Below, piece by piece: positions 1 through 11,205 of a DNA stretch of 64,000 nt. This stretch comes from Rhynchosporium graminicola (lineage: Eukaryota; Ascomycota; Leotiomycetes; Helotiales; Ploettnerulaceae), in assembly GCA_900074885.1 (NCBI GenBank), contig FJUW01000073.1:62001-126000 (forward strand). The letters are read 5' to 3'. How positions within the stretch are numbered: the first letter of the stretch is position 1; each line of letters starts with the position of its first letter. A model generated the notes under the pieces. The model was not told the DNA's origin. It was given only the letters and a program-made list of their open reading frames with translations, and made no database searches. Made by a program: the position numbers and the translations under genes.

Positions 1-1480
1 ATCTATTAATATCTATTTCGATAACTATTACTTCTATAATAGGACTTCTCTCTCCTTCGAACGAACTTATCTTAATAGGGGAAATAGGGAAACGCTAAAG
101 GTAGTAATAAGTAGTAAAGCGGGAATTAATAATACTATATAAAAAGCACTTAGTATTAAGTAGAATTTTAGCGTAATACTCTTTATTAATTATTATAGAT
201 ACTAGGAAAGAGGTTCTATTAATTATATTCTGAAACTAATCCTAAGCTTCTGCTACTACTATCTGATTAACTTCCTTCTACTTCCATTAGCGATTATCGA
301 TAGAAGCTATTCTTTTCCCGAGCTCTCTAACTCGGAGCTCGATTCGTTTATCTCGATTATCTTTATTTTCGACTTCTTTATCTTTATCTTAGCTATTACT
401 ATATAGCTTTTCTTCTTCTTAGTTTAAGCTAGCTTTATATAATAGTTATAGACTATATATCTATCTTATCTATAGCAGAAGTAAAGTCGTTCCGATTTCT
501 GTCTTTCGATATTAGTAGGACTTATCTATTAGAGTTCTTTCCTTATTATTATAGCTATAGTAGTAATAGAGGTTATTTCCTACTCTATCAGGTTTACTAT
601 ATATCGATCCGCTTTAGCGGACTATCCTTATACTTACTTCTATTAGTCTATTCTAGCTAATAGCTCCTTAACTTCAGTTAGTTAGTCGCTAATTATTCGT
701 AATTATAAATAGTACTTTTTATATAACTATTCCTCTTTTATCCTAATTATACTACGGACTAGAGTAGTAGCAATAATAGCCTTCAAGTAACTCTTCTTAA
801 TTATATATGCCTAGTCCTATCCTTCTGCTTCGAGGATTAGCTAATTGAAATTATTAAGGAACTTATTTAAAGGATAAGCTCCTTACTTAATTTTATTTAG
901 TTAGCTTATAGCTTTCTACTAGTAATAAGAGTTACGAAAAGTAATAGCTATCTGCTAGAATAGCCTCTCGACTATTAACTACTCTTACCTCTAAGTAAAG
1001 CTTACCTAAGGGTAAATTCGTCCTATAGCCTCGCCTAAGAGATAGCTAAGTATATACTTTAACCTTTCCCTCTTATTACTAATAGTAGTAGTATTAATCT
1101 CTAGCTTCGCTTATAGGATACCCTCGAATTAGGAGTATAAGGCTAGGTTAGTACTAACGAACTTTTCGGGTTTCGGTATATATTACTTAGTTATCATAAG
1201 TAGTTCCGAGGTTATCGATCGTATTATATCGATAGAAGTGAGTACTACTAGTAGTACTAGTAGTATATTTCGTCGTACCTCTATATCTTCGATCCTATTA
1301 GTTAGAGTAGCGGTCGTATTTACTTATTATACTACTAGCTTAGTCACTTGTTATCTTTATGCCTCGAAGGCATCTAGTAGCTACTAAGAGGGCTATTCTT
1401 CTGCTATAGTAAACTGTATATTCTAGCGTTAATATAGTAGTCGTATGAATAGCCGGACCTACTGTATATAGTCCGAGGCG
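1..1480 (-). mobile_element. Gypsy A2: gag and protease part, RIP-degraded
   Basis: The stretch is the reverse complement of the leader, gag and protease region of Gypsy A1 (about 6030-7500), so it is a second copy of that family on the minus strand. Its 3' part lies outside the window to the left. The gag, read on the minus strand, is cut by many TAG/TAA stops expected from RIP, so it is not functional. The copy is interrupted at 1480 by Gypsy B and resumes at 21187 with the rest of its leader and its 5' LTR. The identity with A1 was judged by eye; the family assignment is secure because long runs match. Confidence 0.9.
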
Positions 1481-1749
1481 TGTAACGACACAAGACTCAA
1501 GGCGGTATACGAGCAAGGATAAAACAAGTAGGGAGGCTAAGAGCGATCTTATATAGTCTACTACTAAGGAAATAAAAAGATAAGGAAAGGAAGAGGAGAG
1601 ATATGGAGTGCGAAGCCCCTTATATATATATGCTGGTACTAGTCTGATACTATACCGACTCGGACACTAGTTATACCGGGATACTTATGAACTTAGGCCC
1701 TAGTATCTGTCCTTCTCCTCATATGATGTTTAGGTAAGCTGTTATCATA
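1481..1749 (-). repeat. 3' LTR of Gypsy B (269 bp)
   Basis: Starts TGTAACGACACAAG and ends in GTTATCATA. It pairs base for base in length with 20918-21186 and is the less RIPed of the two: it keeps CA/TG where the partner has TA. The first 80 bases or so also match the LTRs of element J. Confidence 0.93.
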
Positions 1750-2008
1750 TTACCCCCCACCCTAAGAAGAGCTTGACCCTAAGCTTATAAGGTTATAGTT
1801 TATATAATCAGCTTTTATTATAACTATTTTCGTCGATATTCGCGTAACTAGTACTAGCCGGTCTTTAATAGTAGTAAATCCTTTATTAGGTACTAGCTAG
1901 TTACGTTACTATAATAGTACTATATTAGTCGTAGCTTCTAAATCGGGCGATGAACTGTATTTACTTTATCTATTTACAGCGGGAGTCGAGTTTAAGCAGG
2001 GCGTAGGG

Positions 2009-2016
2009 TATATAAA
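2009..2016 (+). promoter_or_regulatory. Candidate TATA box facing the antisense frame
   Basis: TATATAAA followed by GGAAGGGG lies on the plus strand, about 270 bases before the open plus-strand frame of Gypsy B. If real, it would drive transcription antisense to the element. The region is AT-rich, so chance occurrence is possible. Confidence 0.3.
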
Positions 2017-2276
2017 GGAAGGGGTTTATTAATATTAAGGCCTTCCTTCTTTAACCTCGATACCTACTTAAACTATGAGTTTACTCTCTCTAGATTATAA
2101 TATAGTTACTAGAGTAGCTATCTTTACTAACACTATAGTAGTACCGCTATAATCTTATATATTAATCGACCTAATTAACCTTTCTCCTCTTATAAGTAAG
2201 TTACCAGCCTTAGAGTTAGGGATACTTTCCAGATAAGGTATAGGGGTTTCATAAATCTATAATACTAATACCTCTA

Positions 2277-3124
2277 GTGCCTCTACTAGTTCCTGCCGGT
2301 GCCCTTTCGGCGGCGTATCGTATATATTACTTACGATATATTCGCGCTTTCCTTAAGCTAAAGTATAATAATACTCCTACTCTAGAACTTCTCTATTTAT
2401 TTAATAAGCTTAACTCTAAGCTTTATAAGTATTATATAGCGTTAAAAAGTAATTATAAGTATATAAGTTATCTGATCTTAAGCGTAGTTATATATACTAA
2501 CGCGTTATAGTTACCCGATTATATTAATATAGGATATACTATCTTATCCGCTTTATTTCTAGGCGACGAAACTAGGGATCCGGAGCTGAATCAGGACAGT
2601 ATCGTAGCTACTTATAAGGCTATTGATCGGATCTATCGTCTCGCAAAATCTGCTGCTCCTACTACTACCTTAGAGATTACTACTATATAGTTAGCGGAGA
2701 CTTAGGCTTTAAGGCGATCTATAGAGAAGGTATTTAAAGAGTTAGAGTTTATTAAGATAATAGGTTAAGATCTTTAAACTCTTAGATACTAGTATAATAC
2801 TAATATAATATAGGATTTAGATATACTAATAGTAGATTCGGCGAAATCTGAGGTAGTAGTATAAATAGTATTAAAGTAGATAAAGGAGTTAAATACTATT
2901 ATATAGGAATTCGCGAAGAAGGCTATATTTAAAGCAATAATATCTAATACTAAGGGAAAAAGAAATTTACCTTATAGTTCTAAGATAGCGTCAGATCTAG
3001 ATACTCCCGGACCCTCTCTAAAGAAGAAAGCCTATAGAACTAGCTATTATACTTAATCTGCTACTAAAGCCGCGTTAATAAATTTAAGTAAGGAGTTAGA
3101 TATAATAGTTCCGGTTCTAGATAT
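2277..3124 (+). pseudogene. Antisense reading frame of Gypsy B, first part
   Basis: A plus-strand frame, opposite to gag-pol of the host element B, runs about 280 codons up to the Copia C insertion. Interrupting codons are almost all TAG or TAA, as expected from RIP of CAG, CAA or TGG. The first 77 codons are fully open and give a basic, Leu/Tyr-rich sequence (AYRIYYLRYIRAFLKLKY). After removal of Copia C and one copy of its 5-bp duplication, the frame continues without shift at 15053. I recognise no domain. It is not a shadow of pol, since pol ends near 15180. The true start is uncertain. Confidence 0.55.
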
Positions 3125-3597
3125 TATTAGATTTGTAACCAGTACCTTGGTCAGTTTTGCCTGCATTGGCATACACACCCTGTACCTTGTCAGTACATGG
3201 TTTTAGTACCTGGTTCAGTACCCTGCGCATGTACCTTGTTGTACCCGGCACCTACACCCTGTACCTTGTCACCAGCCTGTACCCTGCATACTCTATTAGA
3301 GTTACTATGAAGGTTCTCGATAGAGTTCTACTACTCTCTAGTACGTCTATCGTACTTCTAGAGGTTTCTACTAACGTACTACTGACGTAGTATGATTCTA
3401 TAGTATACGTATCTTCTTCTATAGAGTTCTGTATTACGTAGTATAGAATATTCTAGAGAGCTCATATAGCTATATAAGTAGCTAGAATCTCTCCTATAGT
3501 TAGCTCTCTTTAAGCAAGTAAGTAAAGCAAGTTACATTAATTACGTATTATTCTGTTATTCTGACCTTTTAGCTGATTTCCACCTTCAATTTTCATA
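3125..3597 (+). repeat. 5' LTR of Copia C (473 bp)
   Basis: Begins TATTAGATTTGTAACC (TGTTAG before RIP) and ends TTTTCATA. It keeps many CA and TG dinucleotides (for example CACCCTGTACCTTGTCAG), whereas the 3' LTR has TA at the same places. The two LTRs were identical at insertion, so RIP has hit them unequally. Confidence 0.95.
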
Positions 3598-4479
3598 TAG
3601 TAGTAATTCACTTAGTGAAATCAGCTAATCAGACGCTTCCTTCGATCGATCTCGCCTAAACTCGCTTCTATTACTTCTTACTAATAAAGGAGCTTTCTAA
3701 TTAAGCGTTACTTAGTTGTTTTCAACGACTCTTTCGCCTAGAGCTAGCTAGTAAGCTAGCCCTTTTGAGCCCTACTAACACAGCTATAGCGAATCAGACT
3801 CGTGGCCCTTAACCCTAAGATAAAGTTATAGGGAAATCATAACTTATAACCTCTCGAAGCCTTTAGAATTAGAGACGACCTAGTGACCCTAGGTACGTAG
3901 GCTAAGATCTTATTCCGGGGTGCCCGTAGCTACTACCGACTTAGTTTAGAAGCGAGGCCTCGTTAAGTAGTAGTATATAGCTTCTAATCGCTATTTAGCT
4001 TAGTATATACTACAGGTTAGCTAATATAAGCTACTATTAAGTATAAGAAGCTATCCTCAGAGAGAGTTACTTAATAGTAGTACTTAAGGCGCTATAAGGT
4101 AAAACTGGGCCTAGTAGTAAAGTTAATTCAATAGTAAATACGATAGATATAGCTACCGTATACTACTATTAATTTTAACTAAGCGAAAGACTTAGTAAGA
4201 TAGTAAGCTCGGCGTAGCTACTATCTTTTTCAAGGGAAAGATAAGATCAATTTCTTTTCAAGCTACTTAGTAGCTTATATAAGTAAAAACTCGTACTTTC
4301 AAGACCTCTTAGTACTTAGTACTATTTAACTGCCTATAAGGAATTATATCTTCCTTTAAGGGAGATAAGCTAGTAGGCCGCTCTAACTATATAGAGTAGC
4401 TTAATGCGGCTAGCCTCTATTTAGAGGTAAACGGCTATATATCCTATATTAATAGTATAGAGACTAAACCTAGCTGAGC

Positions 4480-5444
4480 TCTCTACTTTAAATCAGAAGA
4501 ACGTATTAACGCGCAAGGCGAAAAGAGAGTAGATTATACTTCGTACTCTCCGGAGCTAGCGATTAAATACTATAAGAGACTAGCTGATTTTGAGCGTATA
4601 AATAAGAAGACTTTAGGCGCTATTAAGTCGATTATATCACTTGAAAACCTCGATAGGTTCAAGGATAAGACTAGCGCAAAAGACCTATAGGAAGCTATTA
4701 TAGCTACTTACGGATCTACTAGCCTAGAGGAGATCAGTAGGTATATAAATCGTATTATCGATAATACTTACTGCTCTTATAAGAATATAGATAAGTATAC
4801 TAGCGTAATTCAAGCTAGTTCAGTCTACCTAAAGTAGCTTAAGTATGAGATTCTAAAGCCTATACTAGCTAGCCTTATATTTAAAAATTTACCTAGTTCT
4901 TTTAATTCTTTTGCTTCTAAGAAGTACGAAGAAATCTCTAATAACCTTTCTTCTTTCGATATAGAAGGTTTAATAAGAGATCTTATATCAGAAGAAGCTA
5001 GAATAAATACTTCTACCGATTTATAAGCTAATAAAGCTTTTAAGGGGAAGAATTCGAAAGGCAGTAAGAAGTGTAGTTATTATAATAAAACAAACTATAT
5101 AGAGGCAAACTGCTATATAAAACACCGTGAGCTAATACTTAATAAATCGACTAATAATAAGAAGAAGTCGAAAGGTAAAGGCGCTAAAGAATCAAAAGAG
5201 GAGTCTACTAAGGCCCTTAGGAGTTCTTCTAGTAGTAGTAGTACTAGTAGTAGTAGTACAGCAGATCAAGCTTATGCTACTATATATAACTATGGAATAA
5301 TACTCGATTCTAGCGCTTCTGAGTATTATGTACCGAATAAGAGCTAGTTATTAGACTATAGACCTGTATCTAAGAAGTCTATTACTATCGCTAATAATGA
5401 TATTTTGCCTATAATAGGTAGAGGAGATATCCCTATAATAACTA
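4480..5444 (+). pseudogene. Copia C gag and start of protease
   Basis: A long plus-strand frame with only RIP-type stops encodes a Copia-type Gag. Late in the frame comes a knuckle relic (CSYYNKTNYIEANC, from a C-x2-C-x4-H-x4-C zinc knuckle), then a Lys-rich and Ser-rich stretch (the repeated AGT near 5230 encodes poly-Ser), then the protease signature ILDSSASEYYV with its catalytic Asp. The frame is cut after IPIITRE by Gypsy A1 and resumes at 11206. Between 3598 and 4480 I see only degraded leader and amino-terminal gag sequence. Confidence 0.8.
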
Positions 5445-5449
5445 GGGAA

Positions 5450-5666
5450 TGTGACGGGTTACACCCGTTAGTATGCTCGACGCCTGAGGCGTCTACGCTA
5501 GTACCTGACTTATGGTCATACGTATATCGATACTACTGCCACTATCGGCCGTAGTATTACCTTTTCTTCGAAGGGAGACTCCTATACCTCCCTTCTCTCC
5601 TTAGTTAATTCTCCTTATAATACAGATAAGCTTTTATACTATATACTTTATATCCGCCCTATGATA
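5450..5666 (+). repeat. 5' LTR of Gypsy A1 (217 bp)
   Basis: Starts TGTGACGGGTTACACCC and ends CCCTATGATA (CCCTGTGACA before RIP), with near-inverted ends. It matches 10984-11200 and, inverted, 21437-21653. Confidence 0.95.
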
Positions 5667-5738
5667 TTAGAATTAACTTATTCCTGATATTCTTAATTAA
5701 ACGAAGAAGGATCTGCTTTCGAGCAGTGGATAATACGC

Positions 5739-6065
5739 GTGCGTAAGAAAGCTAGTACCCTAGCTCTGCTATTACTATACGTATACCTACGATATAGAGA
5801 TAGACGCCTCGGACTATATATAGTAGATCCGGCTGCTTTACCTATAAGTACATAAGAAAGTTAGTACCCTAGCCCTGCTATTACTACACGTATACCTACG
5901 ATACGAAGATAGACGCCTCAGACTATATACAGTAGATCCGGCTGCCTTACTTACACGTGCGTAAGAAAGCTAGTACCCTAGCCTTACTATTACTATACGT
6001 ATACCTATAATACGAAGATAGACGCCTCGGATTATATATAGTAGATCCGGCTGTCTTACTTACGA
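5739..6065 (+). repeat. Three tandem 109-bp repeats in the Gypsy A1 leader
   Basis: Units begin at 5739, 5848 and 5957, each opening with GTGCGTAAGAAAGCTAG or a RIPed form and closing with a GATCCGGCTG stretch. Reversed copies of the unit are seen in A2 on both sides of Gypsy B (about 1430-1480 and 21187-21400). The repeat lies between LTR and gag, so a role in RNA packaging or translation is possible but not shown. Confidence 0.9.
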
Positions 6066-6329
6066 CTACGATAACGCTAGAACACACGGTTCACTATAGC
6101 AGAAGAATAGCCCCCTTAGTAGCTACTAGATGCCTTCGAGGCATAAAAACGATAAGTTACTAAGCTAGTAGTATAATAAGCAAATGCGACTACTACTCTA
6201 ACTAGTAAGATCGAAGATATAGAAGCACGACGAAATGCATTACTAGTGCTACTAGTAGTACTAACCCTTATTAATACGATACGGTCAATAACGCCGGAAC
6301 TACTTACGATAACTAAGTAATATATACCG

Positions 6330-7250
6330 AAACCCGAAAAGTTCGATAGTACTAACCTAGCCTTATACCCCTAATTCGAGGGTATCCTACGAGCGAAGCT
6401 AGAGATCGATACTACTGCTATAGGTAATAAGAGGGAAAGGATATAATATACGTTTAGCTATCTCTTAGGCGAGGCTATAGGACGAATTTACCCTTAGGTA
6501 AGCTTCGCTTAGAGATAAGGGCAGTTAATAGTCGAGAGGCTATTCTAATAGATAGCTACTGCCTTTTGTAACTCTTATTACTAATAGAAAGCTATAAGCT
6601 AACTGAATAAGATTAAGTAAGAAGCTTATCCTTTAAACGAGTTCCTTAATAATTTCAATTAGCTGATCCTCGAAGCAGAGGGATAAGACTAGATAGACGT
6701 AATTAAGAAGGGTTACCTGAAGGCTACTATTACTACTGCCTTAGTCTATGATATAGTTAGAATAAAAGAGGAATAAGTATATAAAGAGTACTATTTATAA
6801 CTACGAATAGTTAGCGACTAGCTAACCGAAGTTAAGGAGCTATTAGCTAGAATAGACTAATAGAAGTAAGTATAAGGATAGTCCCCTAAGGCGGATCGAT
6901 ATATAATAGATCCGATAGAGTAGGAAGTAACTCCTGCTACTACTATAGCTACGATAATAAGGAAAGAATCCCGATAAGTAAGTTCTACTAAGATCGAAAG
7001 ACGGAAATCGGAATAACTTTACTTCTGCTGCAGATAAGATAGATATATAGTCTGTAACTACTAAACGAAGCTAGCCAAAACCGAGAAGAAGAAAAGCTAC
7101 GTAATAGTAGCTAAAACGAAAACGAAAAAGTTAAAGATAAAAGTAATCGAGATAGATAAATCGAGTTCCGAGTTAGAGAGCTCGGGAAAAGAATAGCTTC
7201 TATCGAAAATCGCTAATAGAAGCAGAAGGAGGTTAATCAGGTAATAGTAG
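6330..7250 (+). pseudogene. Gypsy A1 gag
   Basis: Broken frame encoding a Ty3/Gypsy capsid protein. It opens near KPEKFDSTNLALYP, a stretch typical of fungal Gypsy Gag, followed by the capsid region (FEGILRAKLEID). It ends with a zinc-knuckle relic near 7020-7060 (FCCR, then DRYIVCNY) and a Lys-rich tail. All stops seen are TAG or TAA. Gag would have formed the virus-like particle in the cytoplasm. Confidence 0.8.
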
Positions 7251-7329
7251 TAGAAGCTTAGGATTAATTTAGAGATATAATAAAAAGAGCTTCTTCTTAG
7301 TATCTATAATAATTAATAAAGAGTATTAC

Positions 7330-10300
7330 GCTAAAACTCTACTGAATACTAGATACTTTTTATATAGTATTATTAATTCCTACTTTACTACTCGCTACTA
7401 CCTCTAGCGTTTTCCTGTTTCCCTTATTAAGATAAGTTCGTTCGAAAGGGAGAGAAGTCTTATTATAGAAGTAATAGTTATCGAAATAGATATCGATAGG
7501 TATAAAGAAGCTAAGGCTTTCTTCTATATAGTACTACGCCTAGAAGACTACGATCTGATTTTAGGACTACTATAGTTTAAGAAAAATAATATACGTATAA
7601 TCGTACCGAAGTTATAATATTATATTAATACTACTGCTACGACCTTACGTAATTAAGTATAGAAGCCGGACTACGAGCTAGACTACTTCGCAGTATTAGT
7701 AGTAGTATTTAATAGACTTACTCGAGGACGATTATATAAGAAGATATAAGTATTTATAGTAAGTATAGTAGATATCTAAAAGGCGCTCGCACTGAAGATA
7801 AAGACTAACCTGCGAATAAAACTTCCTGATTAGCTATATAAGTACCTCGACTTATATAATAATAAGAAATTAGACGTATTACTACTACTACGAGGTCCTA
7901 GAATTAATTATAAGATCGAACTCGAGTAATATAATAATAAAGAACCTATAGTACTATAGGGCCTCTTATGTAATATATCTCGCGATAAACTCTTAGTACT
8001 ACGGAAGACTCTTACGAAGCTACTCGATAAAGGATTTATTCGAGTTAATAACTTACTTACTATTACTCTTATCTTATTCGTAAAGAAACTAGAAGATAGC
8101 TTACGATTCTGCGTCGATTACTATAGGTTGAATCGAATTATAAAGAAAGATCGATACCTACTACTACTGATCTACGAGACTCTCCGGAATATAGGGAAAG
8201 CGAGATAGTTTACGAAACTAGATATTACTACTATATTCTATAAGATACGTATTATTACTAGCGATAAATAGAAGATAGCCTTTCGCATAAGATATAGTCT
8301 ATATAAGTAGTTAGTAACTCCTTTTAGACTCGCGAATACTCTAAGTATATTTCAACGATATATTAATTAGGCTCTACGCGACTACTTAGACGAATTCTAT
8401 TCTACTTATATTAATAATATCTTGATTTATATAAATAGTAACTATTACTACTACCGAAAATAAGTAGCGAAGGTTATAGTAAGACTACGCGAGACTAGAT
8501 TATAACTCGATATTAATAAGTGCGAATTCGAAGTATAAACAACGAAATACCTTAGGTTTATAATCGATATAAAAGAGAGTATTTAGATAGACCCTAAGAA
8601 GATATAAGCGATTCGAGAATAGGAACCCTCGACCTTAATAAAAGAAGTCTAAAGCTTCTTAGGATTTGCGAATTTCTATCGGACGTTTATTAAGGATTAT
8701 ATAACGATTACGCTACTACTAATATAGCTTACTTATAAGGACCGGCTATAGTAGTAGAACGAAGCCGCAGATAAAGCGTTTAAGAAGCTAAAAGAAATAT
8801 TTACTACTGGACTTACGCTAGCGTAGTTTAACCCTAACCGAGAAATAATACTCGAAACAGACTCCTCTAGATAAGTAGTAAGAGGGGTACTTATATAATT
8901 CGATAACCGAGGATATTTACGACCTTATATATTCTTCTCGAAGAAAAACGCCCTAGCTAAATATAATTACGAAATCTATAATAAGGAAATATTAGTAATT
9001 ATACGTTATCTTAAGGAGTAGTAGTACGAATTGAAAAGTATATAAGAATTCTATATTTATACTAATCATAAGAACCTCGAGTATTTCATAATAGCACGAT
9101 AGCTTACGGAATAGTAAATACGATAGTTACTATTTCTCTCGCAGTTTAACTATACGATTAGTTATATCTCGGGAAAAGAAAACGAACGCGTAGATATACT
9201 CTCACGATAAGAATAAGATATACCCTATAGTATAGAAGATAAACGACTCTAGTACTAGTCAGTCTAACTAATTAAGCTAAAGGTACTATAAGAACTGCTA
9301 CTACTATAAGAGATAACAGTAGTAGCTCCGGTTATAATACGATAAGATCGAAGACACTAGGAAGAAGAAGAAGCCTCCTAACTATAGAACGAATCCCTAT
9401 AAGTTAAAGAACTCGAAATAGTTAATAAAGCTGCCTCAGATAACGATACTGCTGCTACTACTTCTACGCCGCTTAAGGAACTCTAGTTATAAGCAGAATA
9501 AGCTGATAATATATACTAGGGAGCGGCTAAGATAGTGCGCGATAAGTAGCGCGTATTCCTTACTACGCTGAAGTTAAAAATATTAATATTAGAGTGCTCG
9601 CTATCGGAAGCAGGTAAATTATAATTGCGAGGCAGGCTATAGGTACCCGATTCCGAAGAACTACATACGAAGTTAATCTAAGCGATATATAATACTAAGA
9701 TATATAGATACCTAGGATAAGATTCAACTGCTACTACTATAAGTCGATAGTTCTTCTAGCTATAGATATCAGAAGATATAAGAAGGTTTATTCGGAACAG
9801 CGATACTTACAGAAGGAATAAGACGTAGCGAGACTAAAGGTAAGGATTCCTTAAGCTACTACTACTACTAGACTAGATTTAGCAAGAAATTTCTATTAAT
9901 TTTATTATCGATCTTCTAGAAAGTGAAGGATATACTAACTTAATTGTAATTACTAATTAGCTTAGGAAGGGAATTATATATAATAAACTACTATTAATTA
10001 ACGCAGAAGCTATAGTAAAGTAGTTTATACAGGTCTACTATAGTATTCACGTACTACTACGCGTAATTATATCCGACTGAGGGATATAGTTTATCGGAAT
10101 ATTATAGATACAGATATATACTTTACTAGGGATCACGTGATATCTCTCTATAGCTTACTACCCGGAAACTAATAGCTCTATAGAGAGGATAAACTAGACG
10201 CTAGAGATATACTTACGTATATTCGTGGACTTCGCATAAGATAATTAGTTTAACGTACTATTATCGGCAGAGGTAGTAATTAATAACTAAGACGCTAAAT

Positions 10301-10960
10301 TAATAGGAGTAAGCCCTTTCTTTCTGACTTACGATTACTATATATAATACGTCGATTTGAATATCGAAGACGAACCTACTGCTACTACTAACTGCTTACC
10401 TGTTTAAAAGGCGGATACGATTTTGAAGAAACTATAAGACGCTAGGGAATAAGTATAGATAGTAATAGTAGTAGCGTCATAAGTTCAGGAGGAGGTTACT
10501 AACTACTACTACTAGTAAGCCCCGGAGTTTAAAGTTATAGATAAAGTTTAGTTAAGTTTATAGAATATTCGTATAAATCGACCCGCGAAGAAACTCGATA
10601 TAAAGTAAGCTAAGTATATAGTACTCGAAGCAGTAGGGTCGTATAGCTACTACTTAGATATGCTACTAGGAATATACGATATTTTTTATATATAGCTATT
10701 ACACTTAGCTGCTACTGACTTATTACCGAGCTAAATATAAGATAATTTATAGCTACTGCTTCTGCTAGTAGCGGACGAAGACGAGTTCGAAGTAGAAGAA
10801 ATCCTAGCGGAGAGGTCTTTTCGAAGGGGAAGCTAAAAGAAAAAGAAGTATCTAGTTAAATGGATAAGTTACGTAAAGCTAATATAAGAACTAGAAGTAG
10901 CTCTTACTACTACTATAGCACTTAATAGATAGGAGGAGAAGAATAGAGCCGATAGCTCTA
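7330..10960 (+). pseudogene. Gypsy A1 pol (protease, RT, RNase H, integrase)
   Basis: Near 7340 is the protease remnant (LLNTRY from an LLDTG-type site). The reverse transcriptase follows from about 7990: DKGFIRVNN, LRFCVDYYRLN, FTKLDITT, then YINNILIYINS, the RIPed form of the YxDD catalytic box. RNase H lies around 8820-9190 (ILETDSS, SYISGKENERVD). Integrase remnants follow from about 9650 to the polypurine tract. Numerous stops and changed catalytic residues show it is dead. The same gene in A3 lacks the part between about 8165 and 9515. Confidence 0.85.
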
Positions 10961-10983
10961 ACCTCGAAACGGGAGGGGGGTAA

Positions 10984-11200
10984 TATGACGTGTTATAGCT
11001 GTTAGTATGCTCGACGCCTGAGGCGTCTACGCTAGTACCTGACTTATGATTATACGTATACTGATACTACTGCTACTATCGGCCGTAGTATTACCTTTTC
11101 TTCGAAGGGAGACTCCTATACCTCCTTTCTCTCCTTAGTTAATTCTCCTTATAATACAGACGAGCTTTTGCACTGTACACTTTGCATCCGCCCCGTGACA
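10984..11200 (+). repeat. 3' LTR of Gypsy A1 (217 bp)
   Basis: Same length as the 5' LTR; ends CCGCCCCGTGACA, which is less RIPed at the right edge than the 5' copy. It is followed directly by the GGGAA duplication. Confidence 0.95.
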
Positions 11201-11205
11201 GGGAA

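Larger units (their letters stand above)
5450..11200 (+). mobile_element. Gypsy A1, full-length LTR retrotransposon
   Basis: Two 217-bp LTRs (5450-5666, 10984-11200) are flanked by GGGAA on both sides (5445-5449, 11201-11205). Internal order is leader with tandem repeats, gag, protease, reverse transcriptase, RNase H, integrase, then a polypurine tract (GGGAGGGGGGTAA) touching the 3' LTR. It is the reference copy for the A family in this window (A2 on the left, A3 on the right). RIP stops are scattered throughout all genes. It is the youngest layer of the left nest. Confidence 0.96.

Noticed and set aside
3157..3390. 77-codon frames inside the Copia C LTRs (also at 14607-14840)
   Set aside because: They lie wholly in the LTRs, mirror each other because the LTRs are repeats, and precede gag.
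5228..5260. AGT microsatellite
   Set aside because: It encodes the poly-Ser stretch of Copia C Gag in frame, so it is coding low-complexity sequence.
5739..6065. CRISPR array
   Set aside because: The three 109-bp units are contiguous tandem repeats without spacers, in a retrotransposon leader of a fungal genome.
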